Assembly: GCA_023427285.1 (NCBI GenBank)
Contig: JAEZBH010000204.1
Span: 1 to 12,017 of the forward strand
Direction of reading: 5' to 3'
DNA from: Pseudomonadota bacterium
GTDB taxonomy: Bacteria > Pseudomonadota > Alphaproteobacteria > Sphingomonadales > Sphingomonadaceae
Length of the DNA stretch: 12,017 nt
In this document: positions 7,037-12,017 of the stretch, piece after piece
How positions within the stretch are numbered: position 1 is the stretch's first letter
How the letters are laid out: each line of letters begins with the position of its first letter
Program-made: the position numbers and the translations under genes
Notes under the pieces: model-generated
What the model saw: the letters and a program-made list of their open reading frames with translations, nothing else
Databases searched by the model: none
Told to the model about the DNA's origin: nothing

Positions 7037-8692
7037 CATATTGGGATAGTTGGGCCCACCGCCGCCTTCCGGCGCCACCCAGTTGATGTTCTGGGTCGGG
7101 TCCTTGATGTCACAAGTTTTGCAGTGAACGCAATTCTGCGCGTTGATCTGCAGTTTCGGCTCGCCAACATCTTGCCCCACGATCTCGTAGACGCCAGCCG
7201 GGCAGTAGCGCTGCTCGGGGGCATCGTAGAGGGTGAGGTTCAGCTTTACCGGTACATCCTGATCCTTGAGCGTCAGGTGAACAGGCTGGTCTTCCTCGTG
7301 GTTGGTGTTCGACAGGAATACAGAGGACAGCTTGTCGAAGGTCACCTTGCCGTCAGGCTTGGGGTAGTTGATCGGATAGTAGTGTTCCTTGCGGCCCAGC
7401 TGGGTGTGATCCGGATGGTTCTTCAGGGTCCACGGGATCAGCTTGCCCAGACCCAGATCATGCAGCCACAGATCGATACCGGTGTAGATGGTGCCGAGCG
7501 TGACGCCGAACTTGGCCAGTGCCGGACGGGCATTGCGAACCTTGTAGAGATCTTCCTTGATCCAGGAGTTCTCAACAGCGGTCGGGTAAGCCGACAGCTC
7601 ATCGCCGCCTTCCGAACCCGCCTTCAGGCGGTCGAACGCAGCTTCAGCGGCCAGCATGCCGCTCTTCATCGCGTTGTGGCTGCCCTTGATTCGCGGCACG
7701 TTGACGAAACCGGCCGAGCAGCCGATCAAGGCGCCGCCCGGGAAGGTCAGCTTCGGAATGGACTGCCAGCCGCCCTCGTTGATGGCGCGCGCGCCGTAAG
7801 CCACGCGGCGGCCGCCTTCCAACAGCGGGCGAATGGCCGGGTGGTCCTTGAACCGCTGCATCTCGTCGAATGGCGAGAGGTACGGGTTCTTGTAGTCCAG
7901 CGCCACGACGAAGCCGATGGCCACCTGGTTGTTTTCCTGGTGGTAGATGAAGCCGCCGCCTGCCACGTCATCCAGCGGCCAGCCCTGCGTGTGGATGACC
8001 GTGCCCGCCTTGTGCTTGGACGGATCGATGTCCCACAGCTCCTTGATGCCGATGGCATAGGTCTGCGGCTCGACGCCCTCGCGCAGCGCGAAGCGGTCCA
8101 TCAGCTGCTTGGAGAGGTGACCGCGCACGCCCTCGGCAAAGAAGGTGTACTTGGCATGCAGCTCGAGGCCCGGCTGGTACATGTCCTTGTGGCTGCCGTC
8201 GCGGGCAACGCCCATGTCGCCGGTGGCAACGCCCTTCACCGAGCCGTCTTCATTGTAGAGAATCTCGGCACCGGCAAAGCCGGGGAAAATCTCAACGCCC
8301 AGTTCTTCAGCCTGGCTCGCCAGCCAGCGGCAGAAATTTCCAAGGCTCAGCGTGTAGCAGCCGTCGTTGGACATCAGCGGGGGCAGCAGGAAGTGCGGCA
8401 TGTCGATCTTGCCGTTCTTCGTGAGCACCCAATGCTTGTTGTCGGTTACCGGAGTATTGAGCGGTGCGCCCTTTTCCTTCCAGTCAGGGATAAGCTCGTT
8501 GAGCGCAATGGGGTCAACGACCGCGCCCGAGAGAATGTGAGCGCCGACTTCAGAGCCCTTCTCAAGCACGCAAACAGAAACTTCAGTGCCATTCTGCTGC
8601 GCGAGCTGCTTCAGGCGAATCGCTGCGGAAAGGCCGGCCGGGCCACCGCCAACGATCACCACGTCATAAGGCATGGCTTCGCGTTGAGTCAT
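7034..8692 (-). CDS. Electron-transfer flavoprotein:ubiquinone oxidoreductase (ETF-QO)
   Basis: Inner-membrane-associated FAD/[4Fe-4S] enzyme that takes electrons from reduced ETF (fed by acyl-CoA and other dehydrogenases) and passes them to ubiquinone. 552 residues, the normal bacterial length. Seen: N-terminal FAD-binding '[13 protein letters not shown]' (G15, G17, G20); '[15 protein letters not shown]'; the substrate/FAD region '[15 protein letters not shown]'; '[23 protein letters not shown]'-type second FAD segment; and cluster ligands C497 ('YCPAGVYE') plus C521, C524 and C527 ('NCVHCKTCD'), with the usual 'DPTQNINWV' end. The frame is open to 8752, but ATG 8692 has AGAGGA six bases upstream and gives the family N-terminus '[10 protein letters not shown]', so it is chosen. 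It is first in the minus-strand cluster with the TPR gene and ispE. No etfAB genes are visible here. Confidence 0.97.
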   Translation of the reverse strand: MTQREAMPYDVVIVGGGPAGLSAAIRLKQLAQQNGTEVSVCVLEKGSEVGAHILSGAVVDPIALNELIPDWKEKGAPLNTPVTDNKHWVLTKNGKIDMPHFLLPPLMSNDGCYTLSLGNFCRWLASQAEELGVEIFPGFAGAEILYNEDGSVKGVATGDMGVARDGSHKDMYQPGLELHAKYTFFAEGVRGHLSKQLMDRFALREGVEPQTYAIGIKELWDIDPSKHKAGTVIHTQGWPLDDVAGGGFIYHQENNQVAIGFVVALDYKNPYLSPFDEMQRFKDHPAIRPLLEGGRRVAYGARAINEGGWQSIPKLTFPGGALIGCSAGFVNVPRIKGSHNAMKSGMLAAEAAFDRLKAGSEGGDELSAYPTAVENSWIKEDLYKVRNARPALAKFGVTLGTIYTGIDLWLHDLGLGKLIPWTLKNHPDHTQLGRKEHYYPINYPKPDGKVTFDKLSSVFLSNTNHEEDQPVHLTLKDQDVPVKLNLTLYDAPEQRYCPAGVYEIVGQDVGEPKLQINAQNCVHCKTCDIKDPTQNINWVAPEGGGGPNYPNM

Positions 8693-8809
8693 TTTATTTC
8701 CTCTCCCGTACAATCGGGTAACCGAATCCCAATCCTCTACCTCGACTCGCACTCATAAAAGGCAGAAAAGCGGTTGACCAGAGGTCCTTTGCTCTCTCAC
8801 ATACCCGCC
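8693..8809. promoter_or_regulatory. Divergent intergenic control region
   Basis: 117 bases separate the ETF-QO start (leftward) from the uracil-DNA glycosylase start (rightward), so the promoters of both clusters must lie here or just inside the genes. I see no convincing -35/-10 pair on either strand. On the plus strand TTGACC (8774-8779) resembles a -35 box, but no good -10 lies 16-18 bases downstream. A short interrupted palindrome GACC-AGA-GGTC lies at 8776-8786; its 4-base arms are too short to call an operator. Confidence 0.45.
8699..8704 (-). promoter_or_regulatory. Shine-Dalgarno deciding the ETF-QO start
   Basis: The minus strand reads AGAGGA, six bases before ATG 8692. It rules against the longer reading from 8752, which would add 20 residues with no family similarity. 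Confidence 0.7.
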
Positions 8810-9742
8810 ATGATGGAAGGCGCTAAGGACGAGGGGCAGCTTGCAGCCGCAGCCTTGAGGTGGCTCGTGGATGCAGGATGCGCGTCGCTGGTCAGCGACA
8901 GCCCGGCTTCGTGGCTTGCTCAGCCCCCTGCAACAGAGACGATCGAGACGCCGCGCGCGGCGATGCAACACCCCTCGCCAGCGGGTGATCGCGGCTCTGC
9001 GGGCCAGCATATGCCTGCCGGACAGCCGGATCTGCGGCAATACGACCCGCATGAGCCGTCCGCCCAGAGATCACCTTCGCGGGCACCGCAAAGGGTTGAG
9101 GTGCGCACGTCCGCAGCGCCCGCCTCGGTCAGCATGTCAGCGGCCGCTGAGGACGCCGCGCGGCTGGCCGCGAGCGCAAAGACGCTCGATGAGCTGATCG
9201 CAGCGATTGAGAATTTCGAGGGGTGCCCGGTCAAGGCAACCGCCAATCGCACGGTTGTTTTCGACGGAAACCCCGATTCGCGCGTTATGCTGATCGGCGA
9301 GGCTCCGGTTGCGGAGGAAGACCGGCAGGGCAAGCCGTTTGTCGGCGAGACCGGCCATCTGCTGGATCGGATGCTTGCCGCCATCGGACTCGACCGTGAA
9401 AGCACTTACATCACCAACGTCTTCTTCTGGAGACCGCCCGGCAACCGCACACCAACGCCGCAGGAGATCGCGCTGTGCCAGCCGTTCGTGCGCCGTCAGG
9501 TCGAACTGGTACGCCCGAAAGCGATTCTCGCTCTGGGCGGCATCTCTGCCAAAGCCCTGTTCGAGAGCGAGGCGGGCATCACCCGGCTGCGCGGTCAGTG
9601 GAAGGAGATTGCCTTTGGAGAGGTCACCGTGCCGGTGCTCGCCTCCTTCCACCCCTCCTACCTTCTGCGCCAACCCACCCAGAAGCGCCTCTCCTGGGAA
9701 GATCTGCTGACCTTCAAGGACCGGATCGGGACTTCCCTCTGA
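8810..9742 (+). CDS. Uracil-DNA glycosylase, family 4 type, lacking two Fe-S cysteines
   Basis: Base-excision repair enzyme that removes uracil from DNA. About 310 residues. An N-terminal helix 'AAALRWLVDAG' is followed by a Pro/Ser/Ala/Gln-rich linker (about 36-112), then the catalytic domain from about 114. Seen: motif A 'GEAPVAEEDRQGKPFVGETG' from G163-E164 (family consensus has Gly where V167 stands); 'ITNVFFWRPPGNRTPTP'; 'ALGGISAKAL'; motif B 'HPSYLL' with H281. Family-4 enzymes hold a [4Fe-4S] cluster with CxxC plus C-x15-C. Here C139 and C223 are kept, but the partner positions are K142 and W207, so the cluster is probably absent. Start: ATG 8810 or the adjacent 8813; neither has a strong Shine-Dalgarno. 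The frame is open upstream to TTG 8774. The stop overlaps the next gene's ATG by one base. Confidence 0.9.
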   Translation: MMEGAKDEGQLAAAALRWLVDAGCASLVSDSPASWLAQPPATETIETPRAAMQHPSPAGDRGSAGQHMPAGQPDLRQYDPHEPSAQRSPSRAPQRVEVRTSAAPASVSMSAAAEDAARLAASAKTLDELIAAIENFEGCPVKATANRTVVFDGNPDSRVMLIGEAPVAEEDRQGKPFVGETGHLLDRMLAAIGLDRESTYITNVFFWRPPGNRTPTPQEIALCQPFVRRQVELVRPKAILALGGISAKALFESEAGITRLRGQWKEIAFGEVTVPVLASFHPSYLLRQPTQKRLSWEDLLTFKDRIGTSL

Positions 9743-11628
9743 TGCCAAATCGTCCGAGCTTTGCTGCCATCCAACGGATGACAGTGCGGGCAGCCGTCTG
9801 TCTGCTGGCGCTAAGCTGCGCCCCGGTTGCGGTCCACTCGCCGGCCTTTGCACAAAAAGCGCCGTCCGCGCAGAACATTCCCTCCAGCATCCCGCAGATC
9901 CTCGGCAGCGAAGACCGTCGCATCTACACGCAAGCCTTCCGCGCGCTGGATAGCGGGCAGACGGAGCAGGCCCGTCGGCTGGCCCGGCAGGCCCGATCAC
10001 CCTTGCTGCGCAGCCATATTGAGGCTGAAAGCCTGCTGGCCCAGCGCAATCCGGCCTATGCCGATCTGAACCGCTGGCTTGCAGACAACCTGCGCCATCC
10101 GCTCGCCGCCCGCGTCCGTGACCGCGCCCGCGCCATAGCCCCCGCTGATGCCGCCTTGCCCGAGGTGCCGAGCGGCTGGGTCTCGGCCCCGCTGGAGCCG
10201 CCCTCGCGCCCGTGGACGGCCCCGCGCCTCACGCCGCTGGAAGCCCTGGCCGCCAATCGGCTGGAAAAGCGGCTCATGCCCCTGTTTTCCGAGACAAAAC
10301 TGGCCGAGGCGGAAGAGGCCTTCAAGGCGGAGCAGGCACGCGGCGATCTGGCGGCCCACACCCTGTCCCACTGGGGCCAGAGACTGGCCTGGCGCTACTA
10401 TATCGAAGGCGAGGTGGAAGCCGCGCTTCGCGTCGCAACCAAGGCCACCGGCTCCGACTCCCCCGGCGCTGCCCGCGCGCACTGGACAGCGGGTCTGGCC
10501 GCATGGCGGCAGGGAAACTGCACGCTTGCCGCCGAGCATTTCGCGGCCATGAGCGAGAAGCCCGGCCTGCGGGCCGATGAACTGGCCAGCGCCCATTTCT
10601 GGGAGGCGCGCGCGCACATGGCCTGCCGCCGCCCCAGGAAGGTCAGCCCCCTGCTCAAGCTGGCGGCGCAGGTGCCCGAGAGCTTCTATGGCCTGCTGGC
10701 GCTGCGCACGCTGGGGCTTGAACCGGCCTTCAACTGGGGCCCGCCCAGCTTCATCCATGCAGACTGGAACCAGCTGAAGGATATTCCCGCCGTTCAGCGC
10801 GCCGTTGCGCTTGTACGCGTCGGCCAGCTTGGCCGGGCCGACCGCGAGCTGAAGCACCTGTGGCGCATGACCGATCATGAAAACTACGATGCGCTGGTGC
10901 GTCTGGCCTCGGCCCTGGGTTTGCCGTCCACCCAGAAGTGGCTGAGCCAACGCCCGCCCGCGGGCCAGACCGCGCCCATGTCTCTGCGCTTCCCCGCCCC
11001 GGACTGGGTGCCCCATGGCGGCTGGCGCATCGACAAGGCGCTGGTGTTCGCGCTGGCGCTTCAGGAATCCAACTTCCAGACCGATGCCGTCTCCAGAGCC
11101 GGGGCTCGCGGCCTGTTGCAGCTGATGCCGGGCACCGTGCAAACGCTGCGCAAGCAGGGCGCACTCAGCGGCGTCAACGGCTCGCTGAACGATCCGGTGT
11201 TCAATCTTGAGGCGGGACAGGCCTATCTGGAGCACCTGCGGGATTCGCCGTCGAACCGGAGGCTGCTGCCGAAGATTCTGGCCAGCTACAACGCCGGACC
11301 GAACGCCGTCAGCCGCTGGCGCAGTTTCGAGACGTTCGAGAACGACCCGCTGCTGTTCATCGAATCCATCCCGTATGCCGAGACCCGGCATTACGTGGAG
11401 CGGGTGCTGCAATACTATTGGCTCTACCAATTCCGCTTCAACATGGAGCCCTCAAGCCTTGATGCGCTGGCCAGAGGCCGGTGGCCGGAGTTTCCGCAGC
11501 CCCTGCCCCAACCGATCATCGCCAACGCCGCCTTGACGCAGCCGGCGGCAGGGCCATCTGCCCCATTGCCGCCCCCGGAAACCCAAACCGCCGCACTCAG
11601 CCAGAAAGGGACGCCCCGTGCCGATTGA
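9742..11628 (+). CDS. Soluble lytic murein transglycosylase (SLT domain)
   Basis: Periplasmic enzyme that cuts peptidoglycan glycan strands with formation of 1,6-anhydro-muramyl ends, used in wall turnover and recycling. 628 residues, the usual Slt70-like size. Seen: signal peptide with core 'AAVCLLALS' and likely cleavage after AFA (residue 37); a long Ala-rich alpha-helical region (about 45-410) like the Slt superhelix; and a C-terminal SLT domain with catalytic E442 in 'ALALQESNF', '[15 protein letters not shown]' (451-465), 'ASYNAGP' (514-520) and '[20 protein letters not shown]' around 543-562. A Pro/Ala-rich tail ends the protein. The frame is open to 9475, but ATG 9742 shares its A with the preceding TGA stop (TGATG), which suggests coupling; ATG 9778 is an alternative still giving a full signal peptide. 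'LALSC' (C26) is a poor lipobox, so lipidation is possible but not favoured. Confidence 0.94.
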   Translation: MPNRPSFAAIQRMTVRAAVCLLALSCAPVAVHSPAFAQKAPSAQNIPSSIPQILGSEDRRIYTQAFRALDSGQTEQARRLARQARSPLLRSHIEAESLLAQRNPAYADLNRWLADNLRHPLAARVRDRARAIAPADAALPEVPSGWVSAPLEPPSRPWTAPRLTPLEALAANRLEKRLMPLFSETKLAEAEEAFKAEQARGDLAAHTLSHWGQRLAWRYYIEGEVEAALRVATKATGSDSPGAARAHWTAGLAAWRQGNCTLAAEHFAAMSEKPGLRADELASAHFWEARAHMACRRPRKVSPLLKLAAQVPESFYGLLALRTLGLEPAFNWGPPSFIHADWNQLKDIPAVQRAVALVRVGQLGRADRELKHLWRMTDHENYDALVRLASALGLPSTQKWLSQRPPAGQTAPMSLRFPAPDWVPHGGWRIDKALVFALALQESNFQTDAVSRAGARGLLQLMPGTVQTLRKQGALSGVNGSLNDPVFNLEAGQAYLEHLRDSPSNRRLLPKILASYNAGPNAVSRWRSFETFENDPLLFIESIPYAETRHYVERVLQYYWLYQFRFNMEPSSLDALARGRWPEFPQPLPQPIIANAALTQPAAGPSAPLPPPETQTAALSQKGTPRAD

Positions 11629-12017
11629 CGAAAGCCTGCCGTTTCAGCCGGTCAACATCGCCATCCTCACGGTCTCCGACACCCGCACGCTGGCTGACGA
11701 CAAATCCGGCCAGACGCTGGCGGACCGGGTTGAGGCTGCCGGTCACAAGATTGCCGCGCGCAAGATCATCCGCGATGATGTGGAGGCCATTGCCGGTCAG
11801 CTCGATGCCTGGATCGACGACCCGGAAATCGATGTCGTGATCTCAACCGGCGGCACGGGCGTCACCGGACGCGACGTGACGCCCGAGGCCCTCGCCCGCG
11901 TATGGGACAAGGAAATTCCCGGCTTTGGCGAGCTGTTCCGCTGGATCAGCTTCCAAAGCATCGGCACGTCCACCATCCAGTCCCGCGCCACGGCGGGCGT
12001 GGCGCGCGGCACCTACC
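11618..12017 (+). CDS. moaB: Molybdenum cofactor biosynthesis protein MoaB (C-terminus cut off by window edge)
   Basis: MoaB/MogA-family protein, linked to molybdopterin adenylylation during molybdenum cofactor synthesis in the cytoplasm. 133 residues are present; MoaB proteins run about 170-180, so roughly 40 are missing. Seen: '[20 protein letters not shown]' with D21, then '[20 protein letters not shown]' with the molybdopterin-binding GGTG at 78-81, then '[13 protein letters not shown]' and '[19 protein letters not shown]'. The last segments match MoaB more than MogA. The start is GTG at 11618, eleven bases inside the end of the transglycosylase gene, with AAAGGGA about seven bases upstream. 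This overlap suggests translational coupling, though no functional link between wall turnover and molybdenum cofactor is evident. Confidence 0.92.
   Translation, partial: MPIDESLPFQPVNIAILTVSDTRTLADDKSGQTLADRVEAAGHKIAARKIIRDDVEAIAGQLDAWIDDPEIDVVISTGGTGVTGRDVTPEALARVWDKEIPGFGELFRWISFQSIGTSTIQSRATAGVARGTY

Noticed and set aside
5633..8758. A 1041-codon open frame on the plus strand, antisense to the TPR and ETF-QO genes.
   Set aside because: It lies wholly opposite two well-supported genes, and its translation is His/Arg/Gln-rich with no recognisable domain. Long antisense frames are expected when a high-GC genome avoids A/T at third codon positions.
9137..10000. A 287-codon minus-strand frame opposite the glycosylase/transglycosylase junction.
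   Set aside because: It spans two plus-strand genes with firm motifs and has no recognisable protein features.
9997..11430. A 477-codon minus-strand frame opposite the lytic transglycosylase.
   Set aside because: No family features; the plus strand carries the catalytic SLT motifs across the same bases.

Overview
The window reads as a piece of a high-GC alphaproteobacterial chromosome. It holds eight protein genes and almost no non-coding space. The alphaproteobacterial call rests on three things: an electron-transfer flavoprotein:ubiquinone oxidoreductase (ETF-QO), a TPR protein and ispE packed in that order; a family-4-type uracil-DNA glycosylase of the form with an N-terminal 'LRW' helix and few cysteines; and the general sequence character of the proteins. 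Genus cannot be decided from the sequence alone.

Left part, minus strand (1-4299): two cell-surface polysaccharide genes. A large periplasmic/outer-membrane SLBB-domain export protein is followed by a TviB/VipA-type UDP-sugar dehydrogenase that runs off the left edge. A plausible sigma70-type promoter lies in the 92-base gap between ispE and the export gene. This looks like the first part of a capsule or exopolysaccharide locus continuing to the left of the window.

Middle, minus strand (4392-8692): a tight housekeeping cluster read in the order ETF-QO, then an exported TPR-repeat protein, then ispE (isoprenoid precursor synthesis). The gaps are 6 and 11 bases, so these three are very likely co-transcribed.

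Right part, plus strand (8810-12017): a divergent cluster of a uracil-DNA glycosylase, a soluble lytic murein transglycosylase and moaB. It has a 1-base stop/start overlap and an 11-base overlap, so it is probably one translationally coupled transcript. The 117-base region 8693-8809 must carry the control signals for both divergent clusters.

I found no tRNA, rRNA, insertion sequence, CRISPR array or phage gene. Most of the window is ordinary core genome. The points most worth checking are the missing Fe-S cysteines of the glycosylase and the unusual architecture of the polysaccharide export protein.
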